Shown here piece after piece: positions 1 to 12,036 of a DNA stretch of 64,000 nt. Position 1 is the first letter of the stretch. Each line of letters starts with the position of its first letter. The DNA comes from Homarus americanus. Lineage: Eukaryota > Arthropoda > Malacostraca > Decapoda > Nephropidae. Under the pieces are notes generated by a model. It was not told the origin of the DNA. It was given only the letters and a program-made list of their open reading frames with translations, and made no database searches. The stretch is from positions 9,082,396 through 9,146,395 of the forward strand of contig NW_024736071.1 in NCBI RefSeq assembly GCF_018991925.1. Direction: 5' to 3'. A program made the position numbers and the translations under genes.

Positions 1-420
1 TAATCACAACCGTTACCTCATCACACCGAACAACAACAACAACAACAACAACAACAACCAACAACAATAATCACAACCGTTACATCACACTCAGAACAAC
101 AACAACAACAACAACCAACAACAATAATCACAACCACTACCACATCACACTCCGAACAACAACAACAACAACAACAACAACAATAACCACAACCACTACC
201 ACATCACCTCCGAACAACAACAACAACCAACAACAATAATCACAACCACTACCACATCACACTCCGAACAACAACAACAATAATCACAGCTGTTACCTCA
301 TCACACTCCGAACAACAACAACAACCAACAACAATAATCACAACCGTTACCACATCACACTCGAACAACAACAACAACAACCAACAACAATAATCACAAC
401 CACTACCACATCACACTCCG

Positions 421-461
<41 letters not shown>

Positions 462-721
462 CCAACAACAATAATCACAACCGTTACCACATCACACTCG
501 AACAACAACAACAATAATCACAACCGTTACCTCATCACACTCCGAACAACAACAACAGCAACCAACAACAATAATCACAACCACTACCTCATCACACTCC
601 GAACAACAACAACAACCAACAACAATAATCACAACCACTACCACATCACACTCCGAACAACAACAACAACAACAACAACAACCAACAACAATAATCACAA
701 CCGTTACCACATCACACTCCG

Positions 722-759
<38 letters not shown>

Positions 760-885
760 CCAACAACAATAATCACAACCGTTACCACATCACACTCAGA
801 ACAACAACAACAACAACCAAAAACAACCAACGACAACAATATCCACAACCACTACCACATCATACTCACAATAATAACAACAACT
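1..885. repeat. CAA-rich compound minisatellite, runs off the left edge
   Basis: About 14 copies of a compound monomer: a variable run of CAA (about 4 to 16 triplets) followed by a nearly constant block containing CAATAATCACAACCGTTACC and then CATCACACTCCG. Copies differ mainly in CAA number and in GTTACC versus CACTACC. The + strand is almost free of G. The array starts before the window. A minus-strand reading frame at 492-848 is only a Cys/Val-rich translation of the repeat. Confidence 0.95.
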
Positions 886-1286
886 AGAGCTATCAAGTTA
901 TTCCTAACGATCGACATTTTTTTTATTAAATTTATTTTAAATTTTTGCTATTATAATTTTTATCCATCTTTTATTTCTACATCTTTATTCCATTTTTGGT
1001 TCCTTTTCAATTTTGTTTTCTTCTTTTTAAGTTCTCCTTCGTCTTCCTCTACTTCTTATTATCTTTATCATTAATATTGTCATTCTTATCACTGAATATT
1101 TTATTTTTTATACTTATGTTTATTATAATTATTGTTATTATTATTTGCTTCTGCTCTTATTCCTAATCTCTTACTTCTTGTACTCCTTCTACCATATTAT
1201 CCTTTTTAACTATTATCTTTCCTTTTCCTATTCCTCTCCCTCTTTATTATCATCATCATCAACTTCTTCTCCTCCTTCCTTTTTCC
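886..1286. other. AT- and pyrimidine-rich unique DNA, no gene seen
   Basis: T-rich sequence with short CTT and ATT clusters. I see no reading frame, RNA gene or tandem array in it. Confidence 0.7.
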
Positions 1287-1700
1287 CTAATCCTTAGGCA
1301 ATGGGAAAGAGGAGAAGGAAAAGGATGAAGTAGGGAGAGGAGGAAAACGAGTAGGGGTAGTAGGCAAAAGAGGAGCTGCAGAAGATAGAGAGAAGAGGAA
1401 CATGAGTAGGTGGAGAAGAGAAATGGAAAAAGAAAAAGTAGGAGACAACGAAAAGACGAATGAGGGAATGAGGGAGTGAAAAATTAGAAGAGAGTGAAGT
1501 AGGAGATGAAAAAGAACAAGAAAGGAAACCAGAATGAGAGAAGGAACATGGACAAGTAGGAAAGATAAACTGAAAGAAGGAGAGATAAGAGATGAAGTAG
1601 ATGGAAATGAAGATTGACAGGAGGTAGAAAGATGTAGAAGGATAACAGTGTCAGTAGTAGTAGGAAGAGACGGGGACAAACCCAGCACAATAAAACATAT
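1287..1700. other. purine-rich tract (GA-rich on + strand)
   Basis: About 400 bp of almost pure A/G on the + strand (GAGGAGAAGGAAAAGGATG-type sequence). It gives Leu/Ser/Phe-rich open frames on the minus strand at 1287-1706 and 1484-1690, which have no recognisable domain and are compositional artefacts. Confidence 0.75.
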
Positions 1701-1905
1701 TAACAATAAGAGTTTGAGCTCCCCGTATTGTCAAGATGTATCCCGCTCACAAAAGAGGCGCAGGCAATACATTGGGTAGCAATACATTACAGATATTGTC
1801 AGTCTAGTCAAAAAGGCGCATTTTAAATTCAGCAACCATTCAGATATATGGAGGAGCCGAGCATTATAGAATGTTAAAAAGGGCTTTCTCGAGATGTCTG
1901 AAGCG

Positions 1906-1923
1906 ATATATATATATATATAT
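1906..1923. repeat. (TA)n microsatellite
   Basis: Nine uninterrupted AT dinucleotides. The surrounding stretch 1701-2337 is unique sequence without a recognisable gene. Confidence 0.9.
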
Positions 1924-2151
1924 GTATATGTACATTATGTGTAGAGGAAGACTACATAGTTGTGTGTGTGTGATGTCATATGGCATTAGTGAGAATTTAT
2001 TCTCTATGTATGTATGTTTGTGGGGGAGGGGGGCATTAATCATGAACTGAACGAAAAGTTGTGTTTTTAAATATATCGTCTACATATTCACGACTGATGA
2101 AAAATGTAGCCATTTGATTTCAGTCTTTGTCGAAGCTCTTGTAAGTCGACG

Positions 2152-2152
<1 letters not shown>

Positions 2153-2195
<43 letters not shown>
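2153..2195. repeat. (GT)n microsatellite
   Basis: About 21 uninterrupted TG dinucleotides. Confidence 0.95.
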
Positions 2196-2197
<2 letters not shown>

Positions 2198-2292
2198 CTT
2201 GAATTGTTAAGATCAATTAACAAGAGATAGAAAAATAGGTAGACAGAGAAAGTGTGTGATAAAATCAGCTAGAAAAGAAACATACATAAATA

Positions 2293-2298
<6 letters not shown>

Positions 2299-2328
<30 letters not shown>
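2299..2328. repeat. (GA)n microsatellite
   Basis: About 15 AG dinucleotides at the left border of a longer purine-rich tract. Confidence 0.95.
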
Positions 2329-2330
<2 letters not shown>

Positions 2331-2935
2331 TGGCTTCAGGAAGAATGAGGAGAGGAGAAGAAAATATGTATCTAAAATGAATGAAAAAAAGAGTAAAAAA
2401 ATAAGAAAATTAGGAGATGGAGAACACAGACGATAAAGGAAGGGAGGCTGGAAGAAGGTGAAGAATCAGAGAAGGAGAAAAAGGCGAAGGACGGAAGACT
2501 GAAGAACGTGAAAACAAAGAGAATGAGACATTCGATGGTAGAAGGTATAGAGAAACAGAGGAAGAGTACCCCTCTTCCTTTTTTTTCTTTAGGAGTAGGA
2601 AGGAGGAGAAGGAATATGTGAAGAGGAAGGAGGAGGAGAAGGAAATATGATGAGAGAGGATTGAAGAAATGAAGCCACGGAAAGGGGGAAGAAAAGGAGA
2701 TGATGAAGATGCACAATGGTAAGGAAAAGAAGAAGAGGAAGAGGAGGAAGATAGGAGGTGAAGAGACACTGAGAAAAAGAAGTAGAAGAGAGTGAAGAGC
2801 AAGAAGAGGAAGGGAGAGGGAAGATAAAGAGACAGAAAAGGAGAAAAAGGTGAAGAAAGAAAAGAACGAAAAGGGAGAGGAGAGATAAAGAAACACAGAA
2901 GAGGAGAAAGAAGAAGGAGAAGGAGAAGTGTGTGA
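2329..2935. other. purine-rich tract (GA-rich on + strand)
   Basis: About 600 bp of A/G-dominated + strand with GAAGAAGAGG-type runs, broken by one short pyrimidine patch near 2570-2592. Minus-strand open frames (2372-2896, 2410-2802) are Phe/Ser/Leu-rich translations of the complementary CT-rich strand and show no domain. Confidence 0.75.
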
Positions 2936-3235
2936 CAGTCGCCGCTAGTGTAAGGTTGTCTGGCTCAGATTTTTAAAGTAGCGCCGAAAATACGGGGGGA
3001 AGCGACGGCCGATTTTCCCACGCCGAACCACCGCGCCAAAGTCTACCTCGGAGAAAAAAATCGCAAAGATGAAAACAATTTAAAATCTCTAAAATTCTAC
3101 CCTGTAAATGAAAAGATGTCGACGTATTAACAAGGAAGTTACTTATGTCACCAACAACAAGTGTGTGATTTTACGCGGCCCGATTCATTCCTGGCTAGTT
3201 TCGACTAAAAAGAAAATATAAATGGAAATAATAGG
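2936..3235. other. unique, locally CpG-containing stretch, no gene seen
   Basis: Higher complexity than the flanking DNA, with several CpGs around 2940-3060 (GCCGCTAG, GAAGCGACGGCC, CACCGCGCC). I see no reading frame or RNA fold that I can support. Confidence 0.5.
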
Positions 3236-3520
3236 TCGATCTGGTTGTTTGAATATTGCCTACATCAGGTGAAAAATAGACCCTAGCAACTGCAAAATAT
3301 CGACCTACTACTGATATATGTCCTCCTGATAATTAATAACTAGCCCTTTTACCTGAAAGAATACCTTCCTGCAACTGAAAGATAGCCCACGTCATCTAAA
3401 AATAGCCATAGCAACATAAAAATGGCCCCATCATTTGGAACAGGGCAACATAGCCAACAATTAAAGATAGCTTCCGATAACTGGAAATATATTTTTAAAT
3501 TATGATCTAAGTACTGGAGA
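3236..3520. repeat. possible ancient degenerate minisatellite (about 25 bp)
   Basis: Loosely recurring phrases of the type CAACTGAAAGATAGCCC, CTAAAAATAGCCATAG and ATTAAAGATAGCTTCC at roughly 25-bp intervals. Copies are strongly diverged and the period is uncertain. Confidence 0.4.
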
Positions 3521-3696
3521 CTAGATTCTGTTTACATGATAAAGAAATATATTCCCTTCTGTGTCCCCAAGAGGCATGCGATTATTTGCCAGGCATGTAA
3601 GTAATAATATCTTTGTTTCTTAAGTGATTTATATAAATGAGATTTTTATGATTAATTGTTATAGTAATAATGCTAGTATCTTTCATAATAATACCC

Positions 3697-3697
<1 letters not shown>

Positions 3698-3736
<39 letters not shown>
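3698..3736. repeat. (AAT)n microsatellite
   Basis: About 13 AAT triplets. The complementary strand reads AGTATAAAG followed by ATT repeats, which resembles a LINE 3' end, but there is too little sequence to claim one. Confidence 0.9.
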
Positions 3737-3737
<1 letters not shown>

Positions 3738-4175
3738 CTTTATACTGAAAGTCAAAACTCGACAAAATAAAATGATTAACAATCAACAATTTATTATCGA
3801 TATAAAATCCCAAAAATGAGTGTTTATACAATACAGTATAATAAAATAATTATATATCGTAAACTATATATAGGAACACGAAATAACTGCTACATTAAAT
3901 ATTGAAATTCTGTGTGAAAAACTGAACCCTAAGACGAAAATAAATTAAACACAATGTTAGCTGAAGATTAGGTGTATGTGTAATTAATGACAGCTACAGC
4001 TTATAGTATATATAAAATATTAGGTATATCTATGATCTTTAACAGTTGTATTCCGACAACTGGGTGTATATTGCAAACAATGAAATGTTATTAAATCATC
4101 GATTTATTATATCAAAACTGATTAAATACAATAAATATTGAATTCTAAGACACAAGGAAGTGTTAGTTAAACGTG

Positions 4176-4176
<1 letters not shown>
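3737..4176. other. AT-rich unique DNA, no gene seen
   Basis: AT-rich sequence with no long frame, RNA gene or repeat unit that I can support. Confidence 0.6.
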
Positions 4177-4225
<49 letters not shown>

Positions 4226-4606
4226 TAAACGGTTTATTAATAGAGTTGCAGCCGGTGGCTGAAAATATACAGACTTACATTTGATTTAGACATAATGATA
4301 TAATATGCATTGAATACATTTACAGGGCTGTACAGTACATAAATCAGGAGTTGTTTATTATTTTAACAATAGATGGGATGGTGCTGTTCTTATATCTATC
4401 GGTGCGGGCTCTTATGGGCTGAATTTTGTTGTAGTGGCGGACTGCGCGAGTTGGGTGGGGGGCTGCAGGAGGTGGCAATGACGAGGGTGGTGCAGTAGTC
4501 CACTGCCAAACCTTTCCAGTGCTTGGTGGTGGAGGTCACTGAGGGATGGCATTTCCAGGGTGGAGAGAGCGTTGGTGTCGCTGGAGTATTCTGCGCTGAG
4601 CATGTG
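4177..4606 (-). mobile_element. 5'-truncated non-LTR retrotransposon (LINE) 3' end with TAA-type tail
   Basis: Read on the minus strand the order is: ORF2 C-terminal coding remnant (4606 down to 4344), a short 3' UTR ending in CAGCCACCGGCTGCAACTC, an AATAAA polyadenylation-like signal, and a tail of ATT/TTA triplets (4222 down to 4177). That is the expected order for a LINE 3' end. The same 3' UTR motif, signal and tail recur in a diverged copy at 16454-16546, which makes it a dispersed family. The clade (I, Jockey, RTE or L2-like) cannot be settled from this fragment. The 5' side ends at a GT microsatellite beginning at 4611. Confidence 0.8.
4344..4606 (-). pseudogene. LINE ORF2 C-terminal remnant, frameshifted
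   Basis: This would be the extreme C-terminus of a LINE replication protein (endonuclease plus reverse transcriptase). One minus-strand frame reads YSSDTNALSTLEMPSLSDL and ALERFGSGLLHHPRH, matching the usual pattern in which a Leu-rich 'ptLs' segment is followed by a short helix and 'l..p.h'. It then drifts off register. A second frame, overlapping at about 4420-4480, continues with PTRAVRHYNKIQP and RARTDRYKNSTIPSIV and ends at a TGA at 4344-4346. The motif RTxRYxNSxIP shortly before the stop is a hallmark of many LINE ORF2 proteins. The change of frame indicates at least one indel. The catalytic reverse transcriptase and endonuclease domains are absent, so the copy is dead. The identification rests on motif memory, not a search. 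Confidence 0.75.
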
Positions 4607-4609
4607 GTG

Positions 4610-4610
<1 letters not shown>

Positions 4611-4645
<35 letters not shown>

Positions 4646-4820
4646 AGAGTATGTATGTCTGCCTGTGTGTGTGCCTGTGTGTGTGCCTGTGTATGTCTGT
4701 CTGTCTGTCTGTTGAGAATATAGGGACTGTGTGTGTGTGTATGTATGTCTGTCTGTCTGTCTGTCTCTGTCTGTCTGTCTGTCTGTTGAGAATATAGGGA
4801 CTGTGTGTGTGTGTGTGAAT
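4611..4820. repeat. GT / TCTG compound microsatellite with internal duplication
   Basis: (TG)n at 4611-4644, then mixed TGTG and CTGT runs. A segment of about 75 bp containing a TCTG run followed by TTGAGAATATAGGGACTGTG appears twice in tandem (about 4689-4740 and 4741-4818). It directly abuts the 5' edge of the LINE fragment. Confidence 0.9.
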
Positions 4821-5658
4821 TTGTAGAGGTGTATGCTTTTGTTTGTGTGTGTGGATATGTAGGTATTAGTTATGTGTGTGTGGGGGGGGGGTATGTACAA
4901 TATATGTAACGGCGTGTGATGGACTATAGGCATATTGATCCAAGAATTGAGTACGGAATTTCTCGGCAGACAAATATGAATTGTAGAGTTAATAACATCT
5001 CCCTACCTTATATATGACTGACGAGTGTTAAGTTATGAAACATTTGTAAGGAATAATGTCTTTCATTATATCTATGACATTTCAGTAATCATTAGGTAAT
5101 TGTATGTACTGTATTAGAAATATTCTATAATGAACACAGTGGTAATTTTATTATACATCATGTTTACAATAATTAGAATATGTTACGTGTTTGATAATAT
5201 TTATATAGTGACTATATGCGATACTTTTACAACAATAACTTATTCTTTTATATCAATAATAATAATAATACCTCTACCAAATACCTCTGCCACAGTCATC
5301 CTATTTCAAACATGTAGAATACGTCTACAATAATTACAAAATTTAACTGATTTACAAAACTTCTAAAGTATCCAAACAATCGTAAATATTTTCGATTCCT
5401 TTACAGTACAACCCATCAACGATAATCACATAAGTCACATCATTCATACATTCACACAAGGACTTTTAAATAAGGTTTGTACGATATTACCTCACTGCGA
5501 CGACCTTTGTGCTATAGTGGCTTATATTCAGGTTCTCTGCTTGACATTGACACAACATACGTACAGAAAAAAATATACTGTATGATGAAGAAAAAGCATG
5601 AATGGCTGAAGTATTCAGAATTGTATTTATAAATATTTTGTATGTATGTTACAATTAG
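4821..5658. other. AT-rich unique DNA, no gene seen
   Basis: It includes a poly-G run near 4882-4890. A short frame at 5130-5333 is Ile/Thr/Tyr-rich with no recognisable domain and is most likely chance. Confidence 0.6.
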
Positions 5659-5715
5659 TTATTATTATTATTATTATTATTAGTAGTAGTAGTAGTAGTT
5701 GTAGTATTATTTATA

Positions 5716-5765
<50 letters not shown>
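5659..5765. repeat. compound (ATT)n-(AGT)n-(ATT)n microsatellite
   Basis: ATT run, then seven or so AGT triplets, a short break, and a second ATT run to 5765. The ATT-to-AGT transition recurs at 14731-14896 and 62967-63043. Confidence 0.95.
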
Positions 5766-5766
<1 letters not shown>

Positions 5767-6780
5767 AAATGCAGTATCGCCAGCTGGAAATTTTGACATT
5801 GTAATTAATATAGAATGAAAAGAATAGATAGAATTAATATTATAAAAATACTGTAAAAAATAAATAGAAATTGTGCCTATTAAAGATGTAGTGAAAATAG
5901 AGACATACAATTTATAGGTCCAGTAGTACCATTGTAAGTTACAGTGATAATATACTCTTGCAAAATATATGTGCCTCAGTACCTTTGTAAAACAGGATAA
6001 GAAATTAATAGACACATAATATAGGTGCATTGGAACCTGTGTAACATAACTTAGGCAAAGGTTAGTACAGGTGACTCGTTATATACACAGAAGTGACTCA
6101 ACAGCAAGCATATCATGTCCCAGTACTGTATCCATGACCCCTCAGGTATTAATAAGTGAAGGACGAGAATTGTTTTTTTGTATAGTCTGATTTTTTACAG
6201 TTTTATTGGATTTGAATTTTGATCATTTTTTAATAACTTTATCTAACATTTATGCAACATTTTTTATTCCATTATCAGACTGAGGGGATTAGCTTAATTA
6301 TCTATTGTTCATAAGGTTATTTATTGATGACTGTCAGGCGTGAGGAGTGGTGGCACATGCAGCTGCCTCAGTTCACCAAAAGTTTGTTGTTTTGACTTAG
6401 AAATCTGAACTCATATAATACTAAGTTGTTAATATAACTTAGAAAAATCAGAGATGAATTAGAATTTTTTCCAACCATTAGTAATTAAATATATTAACAA
6501 TAAATGATCATTGTAAGGATATAATACCTCAAACAATAACTGCAGATTATCTGTATTCTGATACAGGGAAAAATGTGGAAAAAAGTGAGAAAAAAACGCA
6601 AAATCCTGCAGTGAGGCTCGCCATTACTGAACTCATCAACAAAATATTAATTATCAGCGAAGACACGAATACGAGTCGTGTAGAGGTCGTTCAAAGGGTT
6701 AATCCTCGCTCCTCATAATGCCTTTCTAATTGTCGTCAGTTTTCATATTTAATGCAATAAATGTTTTTAAGGCCAGGGGA
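5766..6780. other. AT-rich unique DNA, no gene seen
   Basis: AT-rich sequence with only short frames (for example minus 5707-6030, which partly translates the ATT microsatellite). No RNA gene or repeat family recognised. Confidence 0.6.
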
Positions 6781-6789
6781 GATGTAGTG

Positions 6790-7090
6790 ATTATGTTGGT
6801 TACCTCGCGTCGACCAATCAGCGGGGAGGAGGCCTCGCGCGCACGCCCCTGCATCGACCAATGGGAGTGACGGACCGGGGTGTACCTGGCCAGAGAGAGG
6901 AGACCTGTCGTGGGTGGAGGGCGCTGCTGTGCTCTGCTCCACCCAGTGTCAGCTGTTCCCTGCTGCACACGGCGCTGTACGCTTTCCGGCTGTGTTTTGT
7001 AGAGTGCTGCTGGACTCTGCTTTTCCCATGGCCCACTTATCTTGTGATGCTCACGGCACTGTGTCGTGTACGGCGGTATTTAGGATGCTA
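6790..7090. promoter_or_regulatory. CpG-rich patch with two CCAAT boxes, candidate promoter
   Basis: Base composition changes sharply from AT-rich to GC-rich with dense CpG (for example CCTCGCGTCGACC and GCCTCGCGCGCACGCCCC). Two CCAAT pentamers lie 44 bp apart on the + strand (6814-6818 in GACCAATCAGCG and 6858-6862 in GACCAATGGGAG). GACCAATCAGCG matches the NF-Y consensus closely. NF-Y sites commonly sit 60-100 bp upstream of start sites in GC-rich promoters. I see no convincing initiator or downstream coding exon. The overlapping frames on both strands at 6726-7223 look like chance frames in GC-rich DNA. Confidence 0.35.
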
Positions 7091-7188
7091 TTATGAAATA
7101 CCTGTACATATAATGGCATGCACACAACAACAACTAAAAGATATAATAAACTTATTTGTTTATTTACGATATTTACTCCTTAATATCT

Positions 7189-7204
7189 GTGTGTGTGTGT
7201 GTGT
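7189..7204. repeat. short (GT)n microsatellite
   Basis: Eight TG dinucleotides just upstream of the degenerate minisatellite flank. Confidence 0.85.
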
Positions 7205-7239
7205 AACGTTTTATCTGCTTTAGGGAAAAGAAACAGGTA

Positions 7240-8904
7240 AGCAGGAAGAATATCCGGCTAAGCAGAAAATAAAACATGATCACCAAGCAGGAGAACTGTG
7301 TTCAGCAGGTGATGAAATAGGGTAAAGTTACAAGGCAGCAGACACAACAGATGAATGTACAACTAAGCAAATACGATTACAGGTAATAACTATTCAGTCA
7401 AAGATTAACTGGAAGTTACTAATCAGCAGATGATACAACACGACACTGCTGTTCAGCAGACAGGACAGCAAGACGATATTGTTCAGCAGACAGGATACCA
7501 CTGCTCAGCAGGCAGGACAACAGGATACCACTGTTCAACAGACAGGACACCACTTTTCAGCAGGCAGGATAACAGGACACCACTGTTCAGCAGGCAGGAC
7601 ACCACTGTTCAGCAGGCAGGACAACAGTACACCACTGTTAAACAGGGATAATAGCAGGACACCCCAAACCAGTAGGCAGATCGCTGTTGCTGACCATGCA
7701 GACCTTAGCTACTCCGCCTGCTACTGCCCGGGAAAATGGAACACAATTAGTCACCAAACAGGACGTTAATACTTAACAACTGATTAACGGGATTCTACTA
7801 TTCAGCAGGCAGAGCACAGTTCCAGCAGGTAACACAGCAGGTATCTAGTAAATATGACAGTAGGATTCTATAATTCAGCAGGTACCTCGGCAGCACACTT
7901 ACTCAGCAGATAAGAAGACAGGACATTTCTTCTAAATAACCAAGGCGATACTACTTACCAAGCAGAACGCTACTACTGAGTAGGCACAGGACATACTTAT
8001 CAGCAGGTGGGAGACCAGAGCACTACAACACAAAGTAAAAAAGCAGGACACCGATATTAAACAGGCAAGAAAGCAGACAAAAATCTAATAACGAAATAAC
8101 AACAAAAATTACAACTACTCATCCGGCAGGACAGCAGGGTGCTACTATCTCAGCAGGAAAATAGCAGAAAACAATACTAAAATCAGCAGAACCCTATCAA
8201 TCAGTAGATAAGGGATAACATAGCAGTACTGTTTAGTCTGGAGAAAAGCAGGATTCTACCACTACACAGCAGGGAAGACCAAATAAAACTATCACTCAGC
8301 AGTATTCAGCAGGCAGGGACATCGATACTTATTGAACAGAACAGAAACAACAGTAGCAGTATCAAGCAGGTTGGAGCAGCAGTAATCAGCAGATAGAAAT
8401 AGAAGTACTGAGCAAGCAGGAACATCAATACTCAGTAGGCATTAGTCAGCAAACAAGTAAAGCAAGATTCAGCAAGCACGATCTGTAGTACTCAGAAAAA
8501 AGAAACGGCAGTACTCAGCTGGCAGGAAAAGACTACTCAGCACGGTGGAATAGCAACGCTCAGCAAAGAAAAATAGAAAGATTCATTAGATAACAAGAGC
8601 AGTACTCAGCAAGCAGCAACATCATTGCTCCGAAGACAGGAAGATTAGTATTTAGCAGGTAGGAAAAAACAGTACTAAGGGGGCAGGAAAAGGCAGTACT
8701 CAGCAGATAAGAGCAGTAGTACTCAGCAGGCAGTAGGTACAGTATTATGTAGCCTTAATGAGCAGAACTCCTTAGGCAAGAGCAGCTTCTATTCTTCAGC
8801 TCAGAACAGTAGCTTTCATTAGCCTAAACAGCAGTACTCAACAGCTTAGAACAGCAGTATTCAGTAGACTTGAACAGTAGTGCCCAGCAGGTAGCAAATC
8901 ACTA
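7240..8904. repeat. degenerate left flank of the 23/26-bp minisatellite
   Basis: Irregular recurrences of CAGCAGGCAGGA-like phrases. At 7480-7650 they form a recognisable sub-array of 22-bp units (CAGGACACCACTGTTCAGC plus AGG). From there to 8904 the copies are mutated and unevenly spaced, and they grade into the regular array that follows. Short + frames at 7430-7651 and 7479-7769 translate the repeat. Confidence 0.75.
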
Positions 8905-10320
8905 CTCAGCAAACAGGAACAACAGTTATCAGACAGGAGCAACAGTTATCATCAGACAGGCACAACAGTAATCAACAGACAGGAACAATAGTTATCATCA
9001 GGCAGGAACAACAGTAATCAACAGTTATCATCAGGCAGGAACAACAGTTATCAACAGACAGGTACAACAGTTATCATCAGACTGAAATAACAGTTATCAT
9101 CAGACAGGCACAACAGTAATCAACAGACAGGAACAATAGTTATCATCAGGCAGGCACAACAGTTATCATGACACAGGAGCAACAGTTATCATCAGGCAGG
9201 AACAACAGTTATCATCAGACAGGAGCAACAGTTATCATCAGACAGGAACAACAGTTATCATCAGACAGGAACAATAGTTATCATCAGGCAGGAACAACAG
9301 TTATCATCAGACAGGAGCAACAGTTATCAAAAGACAGGAGCAACAGTAATCATGAGACAGGAACAACAGTAATCATCAGCCAGGAACAACAGTAATCATC
9401 AGACAGGAACAACAGTAATCATCAGACAGGAACAACAGTAATCATCAGCCAGGAACAACAGTAATCATCAGACAGGAACAACAGTAATCATCAGACAGGA
9501 ACAACAGTAATCACCAGCCAGGAACAACAGTAATCATCAGACAGGAACAACAGTAATCATCAGAGAGGAACAACAGTTAATATAAGACAGGAATAACAGT
9601 AATCAACAGACAGGAACAATAGTTATCATCAGACAGGAACAACAGTTATTATATGATAGGAACAACAGTTATCAGCAGACAGGAACAACAGTAATCATTA
9701 GACAGGAACAACAGTTATCATCAGACAGGAACAACAGTAATCATCAGACAGGAACAACAGTAATCATCATCAGACAGGAACAACAGTTATCATCAGACAG
9801 GAACAGCAGTTATCATCAGACAGGAACAACAGTAATCATCATCAGACAAGAACAACAGTTATTATAAGACAGGAACAACAGTTATTATAAGACAGGAACA
9901 ACAGTAATCATCAGACAGGAACAGCTGTTATCATCAGACAGGAACAACAGTAATCATCATCAGACAGGAACAGCAGTTATCATCAGACAGGAACAGCAGT
10001 TATCATCAGACAGGAACAACAGTAATCATCATCAGACAGGAAAAACAGTTATTATAAGACAGGAACAACAGTTATTATAAGACAGGAACAACAGTTATTA
10101 TAAGACAGGAATAACAGTAATCATCAGACAGGAACAGCAGTTATCATCAGACAGGAACAACAGTAATCATCATCAGACAGGAACAACAGTTATCATCAGA
10201 CAGGAACAGCAGTTATCATCAGACAGGAACAACAGTAATCATCATCAGACAGGAAAAACAGTTATTATAAGACAGGACAACAGTTATTATAAGACAGGAA
10301 CAACAGTTATTATAAGACAG

Positions 10321-12036
10321 GCACAACAGTTATTATAAGATAGGAACAACAGTTATCAGCAGACAGGAACAACAGTAATCATTAGACAGGAACAACAGTT
10401 ATCATCAGACAGGAACAACAGTAATCATCAGACAGGAACAACAGTAATCATCATCAAACAGGAACAACAGTAATCATCATTCAGGAACAATAGTTCTCAT
10501 CATGCAGGAACAACAGTAATCATCATCAGACAGGAACAATAGTTATTATAAGACAGGAACAACAGTTATCACCAGACAGGAACAACAGTAATCATCATCA
10601 GACAGGAACAACAGTAATCATCATTCAGGAACAATAGTTATCATCATGCAGGAACAACAGTAATCATCAGACAGGAACAACAGTAATCATCAGACAGGAA
10701 CAACAGTAATCATCATCAGACAGGAACAACAGTAATCATCATTCAGGAACAATAGTTATCATCATGCAGGAACAACAGTAATCATCATCAGACAGGAACA
10801 ATAGTTATTATAAGACAGGAACAACAGTTATCACCAGACAGGAACAACAGTAATCATCATCAGACAGGAACAACAGTTATTATAAGACAGGAACAACAGT
10901 AATCATCATCAGACAGGAACAACAGTTATTATAAGACAGGAACAACAGTAATCATCATCAGACAGGAACAGCAGTTATCATCAGACAGGAACAACAGTAA
11001 TCATCAGACAGGAACAACAGTAATCATCATCAGACAGGAACAACAGTAATCATCATTCAGGAACAATAGTTATCATCATGCAGGAACAACAGTAATCATC
11101 ATCAGACAGGAACAATAGTTATTATAAGACAGGAACAACAGTTATCACCAGATAGGAACAACAGTAATCATCATCAGACAGGAACAACAGTTATTATAAG
11201 ACAGGAACAACAGTAATCATCATCAGACAGGAACAACAGTTATTATAAGACAGGAACAACAGTAATCATCATCAGACAGGAACAGCAGTTATCATCAGAC
11301 AGGAACAACAGTAATCATCATCAGACAGGAACAATAGTTATTATAAGACAGGAACAACAGTTATCATCAGACAGGAACAACAGTAATCATCATCAGACAG
11401 GAACAGCAGTTATCATCAAACACTAACAACAGTAATCATCATCAGACAGGAACACCAGTTATCATCAGACAGGAACAACTGTAATCATCATCAGAGAGGA
11501 ACAGCAGTTATCATCAGACAGGAACAACAGTTATCATCAGACAGGAACGACAGTTATTTTAAGACAGGAACAACAGTAATCATGAGACAGGAACAATAGT
11601 AATCATCTTCAGACAGGAACAGCAGTTATCATCAGACAGGAACAACAGTTATCATCAGACAGGAACGACAGTTATTTTAAGACAGGAACAACAGTAATCA
11701 TGAGACAGGTACAACAGTAATCATCATCAGACAGGAACAGCAGTTATCATCAGACAGGAACAACAGTTATCATCAGACAGGAACGACAGTTATTTTAAGA
11801 CAGGAACAACAGTAATCATGAGACAGGAACAACAGTAATCATCATCAGACAGGAACAACAGTATTCATGAGACAGGAACAACAGTAATCATCTGACAGGA
11901 GCAACAGTTATCATCAGACATTAACAACAGTTATCATCAGACAGGAACAACTGTAATCATGAGACAGGAACGACAGTAATCAACAGAAAGGAACAAAAGT
12001 AATCATGAGACAGGAACAACAGTAATCATGAGACAG
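10321..12036. repeat. first copy of a 1,716-bp higher-order duplication
   Basis: It begins at GCACAACAGTTATTATAAG. Rare variants fix the register with the second copy: CACTAACAAC at 11421 and 13137, GATAGGAACA at 11151 and 12867, and the start at 10321 and 12037, all exactly 1,716 bp apart. Confidence 0.9.

Noticed and set aside
7212..7240. Possible small exon: pyrimidine-rich CTGCTTTAG acceptor followed by a CAG/GTAAGC donor
   Set aside because: Only about 13 bases between the signals and no flanking coding frame; such matches are common by chance.
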